This document shows, one piece after another, positions 35,940-48,343 of a stretch of 64,000 nucleotides of DNA. The notes beneath the pieces are model-generated. The model was not told where the DNA came from, did no database searches, and saw nothing but the letters and a program-made list of their open reading frames with translations. Both the position numbers and the translations under genes were made by a program. Location of the stretch: the NCBI GenBank assembly GCA_026874595.1, contig CM049310.1, positions 68,094,056-68,158,055 on the forward strand. Reading direction: 5' to 3'. Source of the DNA: Sipunculus nudus (taxonomy: Eukaryota; Annelida; Sipuncula; Golfingiida; Sipunculidae). The stretch's first letter is position 1. The number at the start of each line of letters is the position of its first letter.

Positions 35940-36510
35940 GTATCAGGTAGCATTGCAATGATGCTCCATCAATTACCCGGGATATCAAGTAGCATTGCAA
36001 TGATGCTCCAAAAATTGCCTTGGATATCAGATAGCATTGCAGTGATGTTCCAACAATAACCCGGGATATCAGATAGCAATGCGATGGTGCTCCAACGATT
36101 GCCCGGGATATCAGGTAGCATTGCAATGATGATCCATCAATTACCCGGGATATCAAGTAGCATTACAATGATGCTCCAAAAATTGCCTTGGATATTAGGT
36201 AGCATTGTAATGATGCTCCGACGATTGCCTGGGATCACAAGTAGCTTTGCAATGATGCTCCAACAATTGCCCGGGATATCAGAGAGCATTGCAATGATGC
36301 TCCAAAAGTTGCCCAGGATATCAGGGAGCATTGCAATGATGCTCCAACGATTGCCCGGGATATCAGGTAACGTTGAAAATGTTGTTCCAACAATTGCCCG
36401 GGATTTCAGGTAGCATTGCAATGATGCTCGAACAATTGCCAGTATATCAGGTAGCATTGCAATGATGCTCAAACAACTGCCCGGATATCAGGTCACCACT
36501 GCAATGATTG
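35940..36510. repeat. 42-bp tandem repeat (about 13 copies)
   Basis: The unit contains TATCAGGTAGCATTGCAATG and ATGCTCCAACAATTGCCCGG then GA. Because 42 is a multiple of three, long open frames run through it on both strands as 14-residue peptide repeats. There is no start context, splice site or known domain to support translation. Confidence 0.93.
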
Positions 36511-37232
36511 TGCATGAGCATAATGAGTGTGTATTGTAAATATCTACCAGGAATTGTAAGGATTTGTTTGGTCAAGGGGATTGGCAAGAAACAAGACTAA
36601 TACATTTCGAACAATTCAAACCTCCTCCGCAATTACGGTCAGAGTGTAGCTAATAATATGCATGTAAATGTTTGAACGTCTTTATTTTGGCGTGTTTCAT
36701 ATTCTTGTGTTTTCCTGTTTTTCTAGCGACCTATACAAATGGAGGTCAATGTTACAAATCACGGATGTCATATTCTGTCCATCCGAACACCCATGGTTTC
36801 AAGATTATATGATCAGCCATGCATTCACCGGCAAAGACTAGGTGTTAAAAACAAAACTATTTTACATCACGTTTACATTTCCCTGTTTAAAGATAAATGA
36901 TGAAGTCGAAATTTCCGTTAAATAGCAGTAAAAATTAAGTAATATTAGATAAAAATAATGTTAATCCTGTCATGTTTATAAAAGTGATTAAAATGATGAT
37001 CATATGCTTGATCCTTCCTTTGCCTTGCCTTATACATCCGAGTCATTGGTTTTTCTCGTTGCCAGTACTGTGGACTCACTTTACGTATGACCCACATTTA
37101 CACAATCGTATAAATACCGTCTGATAAAACAAAAGGGAAAAAATGTTAAAATAAATAATCTTAATTTGTATGGGCTCGTTAATGTCACTAAAAGCTTCTT
37201 TACTGACCTTTCAGTAGGCAAATACAGGGCGT

Positions 37233-37361
37233 CCTTGTCAGAATGACACAGTTTGTCATGCAGGATAATCCGTATCCTTGTCAGAGTGACACAGTTTGTC
37301 ATGCAGGATAATCCGTATCCTTGTCAGAGTGACAAAGTTTGTCATGCAGGATGATCCGTAT
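37233..37361. repeat. 43-bp tandem triplication
   Basis: Three copies of a unit containing CCTTGTCAGAGTGACACAGT and TTGTCATGCAGGATAATCCG, with few differences, so a recent duplication. Confidence 0.9.
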
Positions 37362-37427
37362 CGAGAGTCGCTCACTTTTACAGAATCACATGCAGTGACC
37401 CCTCAATTTTTCTTTTCTGTATTTCAG

Positions 37428-37550
37428 ATAATCCTCTCTCTCTGAGACCTTTGACTACTCTGTTTCCTGACGTTGTTTACTCGGACCACGATGTGGAGCT
37501 GCAAAGCCTCGCCAGAACACATCAGACCTTCATACGGACATCATTTCCTG
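37428..37550 (+). CDS. Candidate internal exon of an unrecognised gene
   Basis: A strong pyrimidine tract and acceptor (TTTTTCTTTTCTGTATTTCAG) are followed by 123 bases open in one frame, then the donor CCTG-GTAGTA. The frame starts with two bases of a split codon and ends with one (phase 1 to phase 1, so it could be skipped without a shift). The peptide includes NPLSLRPLTTLFPDVVYSDH and DVELQSLARTHQTFIRTSFP. The composition looks like real protein, but I do not recognise the family. No neighbouring exon could be joined by eye. It may belong with the exon at 52058, although their facing phases do not join directly. Confidence 0.4.
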
Positions 37551-40500
37551 GTAGTATAAACCGCTATGTGGCTAGGATTACACGTACATTGTGTTATTCT
37601 AGGCACACGTGCCGGGCTGCTTTTTGTGGAAGCACGTTTTATGGAGGCAGCAAGAATTGAAAAGAAACCCGATCAATGATCTGCAGACGGGGATACCCGC
37701 CTCATCCTAAAACCAGCCCGAGCGAGCTTTATGACGTGAAATATGTAACATGTTATGTCAGGTCATGTAAAAACACAGACGCGCGTGGATCTAAGCTGGC
37801 AAGTCACAGACATGTCACTGTTTGATCATCTCTGTACTTTGTTGTCTGCCACACCTTGTTTTATATATCTATAGCTGGTATACACATACACATATACTCT
37901 CTCAAAGCTTACAAAAATTCGCCGCATGGAATTATTGAATTCACATTAAACAGGACGAAATATGACGTGACGACTACCATGAAAACAGTCTGAATTTATA
38001 TTTTTATAATCATATATTAACAAACTTTATAATCCCCCGGGGACGGTTCTAAGTAAATCCATGGCCAGGATATCCTCAGCCACCAGGCCCTATATGAGGA
38101 AGGGGGTAGGGGGGACCGACCAGAAATTCCCTCTAAGACCAATTACACGTTTATATATGCAGAGATCTCATTTAGGTTTAATTTAGCTTTCGTGAATTTT
38201 ACTTATTGGGGTCCTGGAGAAGGCTCGGATCAACCAGGAGTGTACTAAAGGGCACAAGAAAATGCTCGAAAATGCCCAAGTCTTGTTTGACGTTTATGAA
38301 GCGTGTATAGGCCATGGAGGTTTTAATCCGTATAGTTACCTGATTTGCTTTTAGGGTCCCGAACCGGAAAGGAATTTCCTATAGGGCCCAATAAAATACC
38401 TGAAAGTGCAGATCTCATCTGAATTTCAAGTTAGTTTTAAGACTTAAAAATTTGTTGTCTTTTATGAAGCGTATATATCAATACAGTTTTCAACAGGAAT
38501 CGATTTGAAGGGGTTAAAGGGGCACTGACCTGTCAGGAGTTTCCAATACTAGTACATGTATATATAAATACACTGCAGAACATACTTGAACATGAGGAAA
38601 TATATATGCTTTCTTGTTAACTTACATATAAAGCTTTTCATCATAAGAGCCCGTCTCTTTGGGCCCAGTTAGGTACTTTTTAATACTTCGTTATATTTTT
38701 TTTGTGTTACTGTATATATTGTTTTCATTATAAGTGATAGGAAGGGCCTATGAGGCTCAGGCCCAGGGGTTTACAGAAAGACAAAAAAAAGGGTCGACGA
38801 TGTGGTCTCATTTGTCTTAAATTATTTCAGCCAGTTGATATAGGTTTTAAAATATAACAGGCTGATATAAAACATGATGCACTTCCATGGAAGAAAATAA
38901 CTAAAATGAATATGTATTTGCTTTCATCCTAGAGAACCCAGAGGTGGTTTCGGAATTCTATTCCGTTTTTCTTTTCATTTAAATGTATTGTATTGCTCTT
39001 TCTTTAAAGTTTATACTCAAACATGAATATCACATGCATTATATGTTGTAGGTTAGTTGATTTTGCATGGTCATTTTAATGTGTTTGTGAAAAGATTTAA
39101 TCATAGCTCGTTTTCATTTTGTTCATAAATCCCGTGTCCCTATAAGCATGCATGTTGTATGATATGTTTATTATTAAACGTTTTCACAATACATGGTGAA
39201 TGTCTGCATGTATAAAAAGTAAACAAAACGTTGACGGTTGCTTCGATCTGTTTGATGGAGCATCATGCACCCCGATGTAAGCAAAGAGTGAAATAATGTA
39301 CATAAAATGAAACATGCAAGATTTTAACATAATCGCATTAGTCATCGATGTTGCTTCCACTGTCGACCTCGCACCTGTCATTTGGCAATATCTATATATA
39401 TATATTAAAAAGTTTATTATATTCATTAGAATTATTCGTTTAGTTCTTCCATGCAAGTTTCACTTGGTTCTGTCGTTATTGTGGAGTATGTTGTTGATAG
39501 CACGTGAGACACAAAGAGCAGCGCGGGTAACTTCTCGTTAATTGCTCGCCTTTATGTATTACGGGGTGCCTTCTTAGTTTTGATTACAATTTAAATTGTT
39601 TTTTTAATGAACGAGTTAATCAGGCCTAATTTTTCATCTGAACGTAAAAAATGTGAGTAAAGAATAAAAAAGTAAAAATAGCCCTCATCCCTTTCAATAT
39701 CGAAATATGTCGTGCATTTTCATGTTTTCATTAGACCTCCATATGACTGTTTTCAAATTATCATGATTGAGATATATGAAATATATGTATGAGGATACAA
39801 ATGACAATAAATGCAGATAAACAATAACGCCTAAACCTCTCTTACAGTCCATTCTTTAGTACCACTTCAACAGAACAGACATCTTCGGGCTTAAACCGAA
39901 TACAGAGTTGATTAAATATGTAAAATTGAATCGCTTTAAATAAGGAGGAAAGGGCAGAGGGCCCGGAAACCTTTTTGTACCGCCTCAATAAATACCTCCC
40001 GGAGGCCCTGTCGGCCATATCCTGTGTTTTGCAGGGCAGGCCGGGATACATTACTGGGTTCAGCCTCATTGCCATCACTGATTTCTTTCCCGCCCCGATA
40101 CCAATAAGCAGACGCCAGGAAGATGTAAGGTGAATTGACTGAGACAGTGTTTACGTTACCATGCCCACACCCTGATCAAATCCTGATTATGTTTCCAGGC
40201 ATGCAGAACATTTTTTTTTTGTATGTGTTCAATGTTTACGTTATTTCACATGGTGTGTTTGTGGTAATTTAGCGTTTCTGGTAAAATGATCCCAAGAATT
40301 TCTGGATAATTGAGGATGGCATGTCGTGTATGATATGTAAGTCCCCGGATGTACCTCGTTTATCAATCCCAACATACAGCATGTTTTCCGTCCAACTCGG
40401 GTCCAGCGTGATTAGGTTTTGTTATACTAGGATTTGGCTATGAACTTATTTTGCTGTAACATACCTCATTCTTTGGATGATTATATAAACACAATCAGAA

Positions 40501-41790
40501 GTTATTATTTACGATACAGTAGTTACTTTGTGTTAACAGGTGGACTCGTTAAGTAAACAGGGATCGCTTCGTCTCATGATGGAATTACATGACGTCACTT
40601 CCTCACAAAGCTGTCATATATCAGGCCATTACCTGCTTAAGAGAAACTGAAAAACAGTGGAGTAAATGAAGACACTTTAATAAAACCGGCGGGTTGGCCC
40701 CATTTTTTAAAAAGAAATATTATAAGACGATAAAACGAGAAGACAATCGATACGTTCACGTATATAGACGTCTGTATCTGCAATATGAAAGAACGGACGG
40801 GGGGAGGGGGGCATGCACCTTTTCCAGGTATAATAATTATAATACCATGTAACTATCTGGCAAAAATATTGTGTTTTTTTTTTCTCATTTCATTTAAGAG
40901 GGATATAAAATCCAATCAAATTTGGCTGTACTAATTAGTAACATTTCAAATTCCGATTGCCCAGGAACAATGAATTTTATTTTTATTATATTTTTTTCTT
41001 GTAAATAATGATGCATTGGGTACATTACACACCGGTTTTCTTTATTCTACGGTTATATCGTCCTCAATATACGTAGCTCCGGAAATATAATTTATAATAG
41101 CATATCCTTAAAATATAGAGACAGCACACCTGTCGGGCACGCCGTGTTAATGTTCCTGGGGAATCACTTTGCCCTGGAATTCGGCGCTAAGCATTCTTTG
41201 ATAAAAAAGAGTTGTGGAACTTTTTTTCCGATTGGTTAAACGGTGGTAGCTGTCAGAAGAGCAGGTTAAAGACTCGCGTTTTCAGCTGGGGTAGATTCAT
41301 CAACACGTGTTTAGCCGGCAGGTGGATGGGCTGTACGCTCCGTATACCGGCTGTAAGGCACGACTGTGTACAACTCCGTGACAGTATGTGTGATTTGTAG
41401 TCGCAGGTCCAACCTGTGCTGGCATTAAGCCTCAACCTCGTTCAGCCTTAATTGTTTGTTGATTTATATTAGTGGCAGATGAATTTGTGTTTATACAGAC
41501 GTGATTTAAACTGGCAAGTAGAAGCTGATTATAACATGATTCAGAATGAGAGAACCATGAATGAAGGACAGTCAGATGGTTGAGAGGGGGAGGGGCCAAC
41601 CCGGTAAATATATTGGTTCAACCGCCTTTGAATTATTGCCATCAGACATCACCGAAAATAATAATTTGTCACCTTATTCTGTTTGACCTGTGTTTGATAT
41701 TTTTAATCATCAGTATCTCATTAAAAACGCAAGGCATTTTATTTCACCTGTCCAGCATACAGAAAATTAATGGAATCTTATAACTTATAT
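37551..41790. other. Gene-free stretch
   Basis: No supported exon, RNA gene or large repeat. Open frames on both strands (for example 39184-39456 and 39842-40078, minus) lack domains and splice context. Confidence 0.4.
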
Positions 41791-42190
41791 GTCACAGGGT
41801 GAGAAATGACTGTTGGGCCGATCGTGGAATCAAACCCGCACGGCCCGCACAGGAGTCCGGCGTTCTAACCGCTTCGCCGGAAAAGCAATCTTCTTTACGA
41901 AGGAATGTCTCTCTCTCTATATATATGTCACTCATCCCTCCCCACTCTCTACAATCGACCTTTAACCTCACGGTATTCCCTGTCCTGGAATAGCCGTGAC
42001 GTCACGTGAAAGACCCCTCCCTTAGGACGTTCTGTCCCTAGGGTAACCATCGCAGGGTAACAATCCTGGGGGTCACATTAGTGAACTGGGTGGAGGTAAT
42101 GACACGAACCACCACTCCCGGCTCCACGTTGGGCGCCAAAAGTCACTGGGTGAGAAATGACTGATGAGCCGAGCGTGGAATCGAATCTTT
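41791..42190 (-). mobile_element. Composite with duplicated end, tRNA-like promoter and primer-binding-site-like motif
   Basis: Two direct copies of about 44 bp (41791-41833 and 42142-42185; shared words GGTGAGAAATGACTG and CGTGGAATC) lie 351 bp apart. On the minus strand the first of them continues upstream into a tRNA-like block with box A (GCGAAGCGGTTAGAACGCC) and box B (GGGTTTGATTCC). Just downstream of the other copy lies TTTTGGCGCCCAACGTGGAG, which resembles the primer-binding site next to an LTR (TGGCGCC is the complement of common tRNA 3' ends). This could be a miniature LTR-type element (TRIM), or a SINE lying beside an LTR scrap. No coding region is present. Confidence 0.45.
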
Positions 42191-42209
42191 GGCAAGGAAA
42201 TTGGAATAA

Positions 42210-42265
<56 letters not shown>
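42210..42265. repeat. (TA)n microsatellite with flanking (CA)/(TG) runs
   Basis: Long TA alternation, then ACACACACAGACACAC and TGTGTGTGTG just to the right. Confidence 0.93.
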
Positions 42266-42268
<3 letters not shown>

Positions 42269-42319
42269 CACACACAGACACACATATATATGTGTGTGTG
42301 TATGTGTGTGTACAATTAA

Positions 42320-43395
42320 TCCGTGTAAGGGTTTCTTAAGATGAGGAGAATATTAAGACCTTCATTATTACTAGATCGTACAGGCTTTTGACACTCAATA
42401 TAGATGGTTCGTCAGGTGACAAGTACATGGTATAAACACACAATGATAAATATCTGCATGCTTATCCACAGACTTGACATCACAGACTTCATTCATTATA
42501 TAGTCATGAAAACATGACTCACGGGCCTTTTTTAAATAAGCTAAAAGGCCAACGTATCCAGATAATTAAAAATCAACGTTTGGGTGACAGGCTGCTGTTT
42601 TCAGATACAACACATTACATGATGGATGTTAAATATAGATCTGTGGGCGTCAATCAACAACGGTCATCACTGGCCGCTCTCTCTGCCTTTGATCGTTTGT
42701 AATGACACGAGCCATCAGACTTCACAGTCGCATAACTACATGTGGTCTTTACGGCTGCCTTTATAATGACACAAACATAAAACAAACACATGATATAAGG
42801 CCCCGTTATACAGTAATTTCAGAAGTTTGTAAAAACATATAATGTTAAAACTGTAGGACCTGATGTTGAGGTGCTTTGTACCATCGTTAATTGATTGCAC
42901 TGTTATATATGTTTTTGACGTAACATGGGTGTGTACAACCAAGAATGAGACAATGAACGTACAATCATGATACAAAAACACTCAATCATAAGCTACACTG
43001 ACTGCTCATCTGCCTGGCTCGTGTCAGGTCTGACCATGTTTGATAAACAGCAGAACATAATGAAAAAGGAACCCTTCTCTCCCTACAGGGACATATTGGC
43101 ACTGTTATAATCACACAAATAATACCAGTCTTATCTCCAAAATAATGGTCTGTTATCTCACAGATACCGTGAGTTTGTCTGTTGGATGGGAGGCGCAAGA
43201 TTGCGATGTAACCCGGTCTTAGTCAAACAAACGCTGTGAGGATTCCGGTGACGGGCCGTGTTGTACGAGGGCTGAGGCTCACGGAGACTCCCCACCCCGG
43301 ACAGTGTCGGGCAGCCCCGACGTGGTGGTGTAACGTGATTACGACTACAGTCTAAGTACATTCCGGGTACAAACGTTAAATAAACTCAAAGGGAT

Positions 43396-43399
<4 letters not shown>
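42320..43399. other. Gene-free stretch
   Basis: No supported exon or repeat. Minus-strand frames at 42736-43361 show no recognisable domain. Confidence 0.35.

Positions 43400-43479
<80 letters not shown>
43400..43479. repeat. (TA)n microsatellite
   Basis: About 80 bp of uninterrupted TA. Confidence 0.97.
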
Positions 43480-43482
<3 letters not shown>

Positions 43483-43706
43483 AATTGACGTACTAACTAT
43501 ATGTAAATAAACTGGCTTCGTTGCCAAATATGTTTTTGAATCTGACTGGAACCGTTTCAGTGCAGTTGAAATAAAAGTAAACTATTTGCTCTCTGTGTAA
43601 AATATATGAAAAGTCCGTTACCATTACACATACAGATATACAAATATATATAAGTATTCATAAGACTTGTCTAAAAAATTTAGAGCGTAATCAGTTTAGC
43701 TAAATA

Positions 43707-43845
43707 CAGAAGCGGATCCAAAAAAAGAAAGGGTCCAGGCCGCAAAAAATGATCTAAAATTCTTTAAAATTGTAGCGATGGCTGACAAAAAAAAAAAAAA
43801 AAAAAAAGGGGGGGGGGGGGTCCCCCTGCCCTGGATCCGCTATGA
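43707..43845. mobile_element. hAT-like MITE with GGATCC-type ends
   Basis: The left end is CAGAAGCGGATCCA and the right end CCTGGATCCGCTATGA, imperfect terminal inverted repeats of the CAGNGGCGGATCCAGG type. Inside is a long A run followed by a G run (about 43787-43820). No clear target duplication was found. Confidence 0.5.
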
Positions 43846-44291
43846 TATGCCAATATTGTTAAAATGTACAAGTAGATCGTTGCTCTACGTCCATCCATCC
43901 ACTGTCATGGCTGATTGCTGAGCTACTATATATGTGAGTGATCATAAATGCCCGAGACAGATGCATATATATATGCAGCCTGATGCGTGATGGGTGTTAT
44001 TTTTTGTAAACAGAACATGAACAATTTTAACAATCTTCTTATTCAAATATATTCCAGTATACAAGTAGCTAAATTCAGTACTGTATCCCGGCTTGTACTG
44101 TTCCCTGATTATCGACATTTAACACCTGTGTCTGGTATTTACATATCTCAAAATCAATAAATATCTAGCGAAATCAAATAATTTTTTTATGAGTCGGGTC
44201 TCAAAGTTGACGCGCACGGTGCCTGAGTAACCTGCCTTTTTATCCTTGTATTTTTATGTATATTCTTGTAACATTTAAGTCTCAAGACAAG

Positions 44292-45158
44292 ACTAGATGT
44301 GTCGGAACGACACGAATGCCCCCGCCTGGGGCAAATTAGAAACATTTGTTAAATTTTGTAAAATTTTTTAAGTTCAGGAGGTGTCGTATGGTCAAAAGTA
44401 GGTCAACGGGGACGAAACGCGAACTCGATCTGTAACTGGTCATTATCTGCCCACACATAAAAAAATCAGGGTGGTATCTGCAGGCATTGCGGAAAAAGTC
44501 GGTACATATGCATTTGTTATGAAAATTTCTATTTTTCATGAAACTTTCTATGTTCAGGAGCCGTAAAACGGTCAAAAGTAGGTCAACTGGGATGAAACAC
44601 GAACTCCATCTGTAACTGGTCAATAACTGCCCACACACCAAAAATCAGGCCAAAATCTGCAGGCATTGCGAAAAAAGTCCGTACATGTGTATTTGTCATG
44701 AAAATTTATATTTTTTCATAAAATTTTCTAAGTTAAGGAGCCGTTAAATGGTCAAAAGTAGTTCAACCGGGACGAAACGCTAACTCGATCTGTAACTGGT
44801 CATTATCTGCCCACACACCAAAAATCAGGCCAATATCTGCAGGTATTGGGAAAAAAGTCCGTACATGTGTATTTGTCATGAAAATTTCTATTTTTCATGA
44901 AATTTTCTAAGTTTAGGAGCCGTAAAACGGTCAAAAGTAGGTCAACCGGGACGAAACGCAAACTCGATCTGTAACTGGTCATTATCTGCCCACACACCAA
45001 AAATCAGGCCAATATCTGCAGGCATTGCGAAAAAAGTCCGTACAACTGTTTGATTTCGGAATGACGGAAGGACGGAAGGACGGAAGGATGGAAGGACGGA
45101 CGGATGGACATGGGTAAAACTATACGCCCCGGCCACTTTGTGGCGGGGGCATAAAAAG
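44292..45158. mobile_element. TIR family 2 repeat, copy F
   Basis: The ends are the same as at 21022-22560: ACTAGATGTGTCGGAACGAC at the left, TTTGTGGCGGGGGCATAAAA at the right. The interior consists of about four copies of a 176-bp repeat carrying AAAACGGTCAAAAGTAGGTC, AACTGGTCATTATCTGCCCA and ATCAGGCCAATATCTGCAGG, then a GGACGGAAGGACGG-rich run. Unlike copy E it is not interrupted. Open frames on the minus strand are repeat artefacts. Confidence 0.8.
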
Positions 45159-45659
45159 TAACCGAGATGGATCTCTTCCTATCTACAAATTGTTACCAGC
45201 AGATGAAAGTGTCCTGTAATGGGACTTGAAGTAATCATAGGATGATATTTTCATGATTTTAAAATTGCTTTCATACACTTTAATTGTCTTTATAGATATT
45301 TAGTGAATGGAATTTTTTCTTCCGTATTACATGCTAATTAGAGGCTAATCATACAACCCCTGAAACCCTCTGGTAAACCAGCTGGGTATTGACTATTTAA
45401 TCGTTTGGGTTTACATACATTCACCGAAACCCCTGGTAGAAATTACCCTCGAATGTTAAGAAACACGCGCATTTCCTAGAAATTTAAGTAAATACGTGAA
45501 GTCTCTGAGTGAATTAGGAACTTCACGTATTAACTGGTGGTTTAAGGAAATACGTGTATTTACTGATTACACGTATTCACTGTAACATATACACCTTTAC
45601 CCTGGGATTCAAAATACGAGGCTATATATGCATGCATGTGTGCTTGCGAGAAAATCTTC

Positions 45660-45666
<7 letters not shown>

Positions 45667-45721
<55 letters not shown>
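45667..45721. repeat. (TA)n microsatellite
   Basis: About 55 bp of pure TA. Confidence 0.97.
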
Positions 45722-45724
<3 letters not shown>

Positions 45725-46122
45725 TAACTCCATGCAAACTTGTTATTCGTCCGCAGCATTACAGAAGTCCGGCGCTTAAACAACATGATCGTCCGGCTTT
45801 CAAACGGCGTATAATCACTGCGTTCTAATTTAACTGAAATATGGAACCGTTCACAGTCAGAACTGGCTTGATTGCCACATCTGTTTGTCCTCACCGCCTC
45901 GGCTTCAAGAGTTCGTTACAGTAACGCACACATCTGACCAAACATGCATGTTGAGTGTCTATCCATTAGGAACCAAATTACTACACAGCCCCAGTTTGAT
46001 TTTAGCTGTAGTATCTCTTTACCTTCCTCGGTATCCAGTCGTTAATTGTAACCACACATGGCGTAGAACTACTTCTATACGAAAACAAATAAAGATACAC
46101 ACACTCCCTCTCTGTCCCGCTT

Positions 46123-46124
<2 letters not shown>

Positions 46125-46208
<84 letters not shown>
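46125..46208. repeat. (CT)n(AT)n compound microsatellite
   Basis: About 23 CT repeats pass directly into about 19 AT repeats. Confidence 0.97.
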
Positions 46209-46211
<3 letters not shown>

Positions 46212-46293
46212 ATATAGGTGTTAAACGAATCCAACAGTGCTCCCTGATGCTAAGAGGTGATGCACATTAACACGTGTTTTCATGCTGTCGCAA

Positions 46294-46491
46294 TCGTCAG
46301 ATGTGAAATGTTAAGGAACATTATGTAATTACGCGCCGAAGCTTTCAGCCATGGTCAGGTGGCTCAACAAAAGATCAGAGCTTACTTGTAATTGCAGACA
46401 TAATCATAATCCCCATACACTCCCACCTGACCATGGCTGAGTGCTTCGGCACTGAATTACATAATGTTCCTTAACAATTCACATCTGACGA
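46294..46491. mobile_element. Foldback (inverted-repeat) element
   Basis: The left arm 46294-46362 and right arm 46423-46491 are inverted copies of about 69 bp with roughly 90% identity (for example CCATGGTCAGGTGG versus CCACCTGACCATGG, and GTTAAGGAACATTATGTAAT versus ATTACATAATGTTCCTTAAC). The spacer is about 60 bp. It would form a strong stem-loop. It lies between two TA microsatellites. Confidence 0.85.
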
Positions 46492-46506
46492 CTGCGTTGT
46501 AAATTC

Positions 46507-46559
<53 letters not shown>
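46507..46559. repeat. (TG)n(TA)n compound microsatellite
   Basis: TG repeats pass into TA repeats. Confidence 0.95.
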
Positions 46560-46562
<3 letters not shown>

Positions 46563-48343
46563 TGAGTGAATGACACACCCGTACCTCCTTATTTAAGTAT
46601 TGTCCTTGCGTGTTTGAATGGAATTATAATTACAATTATAACTAGATATCTGCATTCTAAGGTATGCAAGCCTCCGCCATGTGTTTGCATTCACTTACTC
46701 GGCCCATATTTCCAGGTTCTTACGTGCATAAGTTACTGCACACGTGTAAATATATTCCGTTCATATTTGCGTGAGGTTCGTTGTAAAAATTACGCATAAA
46801 GAAAAATGAACGGGGATGAACGCATACCCTTCGCCAGTTATGGTGTCCAAAAGAAACTTAATCATGGGAAAATAACCAGAAAGAGGTTCTTAAAATAGAC
46901 GAGGAAATGACCCTTTTTTTTAGAACTTGAAAAAAAAACATTTTTTCGACATGCGACATGTGACATCCGGGTTCCAGTATTTACGCAAAAAGGGTTCGAC
47001 GCATTAGTACTCAGAGGACAGCGAGCGCCCAGGCGAAATTCTATATATCTGCGGAATGAGTTTGGTGGCAAGGAGGCGTGTAGGCCTATCGGCAAATTAC
47101 CAGGCGGATAGCCCTCTTCTGACAACGCCTAAAATCTTAATATTATTTTATGATCATATTAAGTATAAAAGACAAAATCTTCACTGGATATTTATTAAGC
47201 AACTAAAGTGCTCTATATTAAGTCCGAAATGTAAGCATGTGTTCAGTCGAAGAACGGCTGGTACTGACGGGGAAATCCGGAATGATTGGCTGAAGGGCTC
47301 TGGGCAGAGAGAGCAGTGTCAGGCACTCAGCCTCAGGTCTAATTAGACACTGAGCTAGTTAAGCTCAGTGGCCAGCTCCCCATACAGGTGTACATCCGCG
47401 AATACTCAATGGAAACCAGGCTCCCGTGTTATGTAGATAGGTGTTGACAAGCGAGGTAATTTTTTCGTCGACACTTGTAACACATGCGAGTTCCGGTGCC
47501 ATCACCGCCCCGCTGTACCATACGATACTGGGGTAACTTGCAAATACCGGGGTTTCCTGGGGAAGCGGTAAATATATATGTATGTGTAATATATGACACG
47601 ATGTATAGGATGCAGATAATAATTCTAAACACATGTATCTTTCTCACCATTCTTGAACTTGCAGATATACATTTTCTTTCTCGCTAAAGAACAAATAGGT
47701 TAGGAACATTATTAAAAACTAGACCACATTAAAAATAAAAAAAGTTTTGTGTAAAAAAACACCTATGGATCATAATTAGGTCGGCTGAATACACCAGAAG
47801 CCATTATCTATATATAGCTGTAATTACATGTTTGAACTATGAAGTAAATAATCGCGTACTTTTGCCATACCAGTCATTTTTAAACAAATGAAATGTATCA
47901 AGTTCAACATATGGAATGTTTGGTATATGCCAAAAATATTCACATTGTCTGCTATACCGACTTTTCATTAAAAAAAAGGGCCACATAACAATAATAATCT
48001 CATCATCCTCTCATATATCCCTCCCGAAGATGACGAAATATACATTGTGCATAAAATAACCGATTACTTTTCTTTTAATCAGCGAATGTGATTTTACATA
48101 CGATTTCTAACACCCATCGTACCACACACACTCACACCAATATATTCATCTTAAAACGAGCTGAGCTTTGAATGTATAGGTTAAATCTTAAACCATCAAT
48201 ATACTTAAAAGGACACACGCACCTATTTTATGCACAATTTCTTAATTATATACTTATTCTAAAATAGACCGAAGTCTAATGATGCAACAACAGGCACTGC
48301 TACATTCAAGGCTACATACAAATGTAATTTACAATGACTTTCC
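46560..48343. other. Gene-free stretch
   Basis: No exon could be supported. A minus-strand frame near 47365-47560 follows a good acceptor-like sequence (TTTACCGCTTCCCCAG) but has no donor and no recognised domain. Confidence 0.35.

Noticed and set aside
47365-47560. Minus-strand frame after a good acceptor-like site
   Set aside because: No donor before the stop, two frames equally open, no domain recognised.
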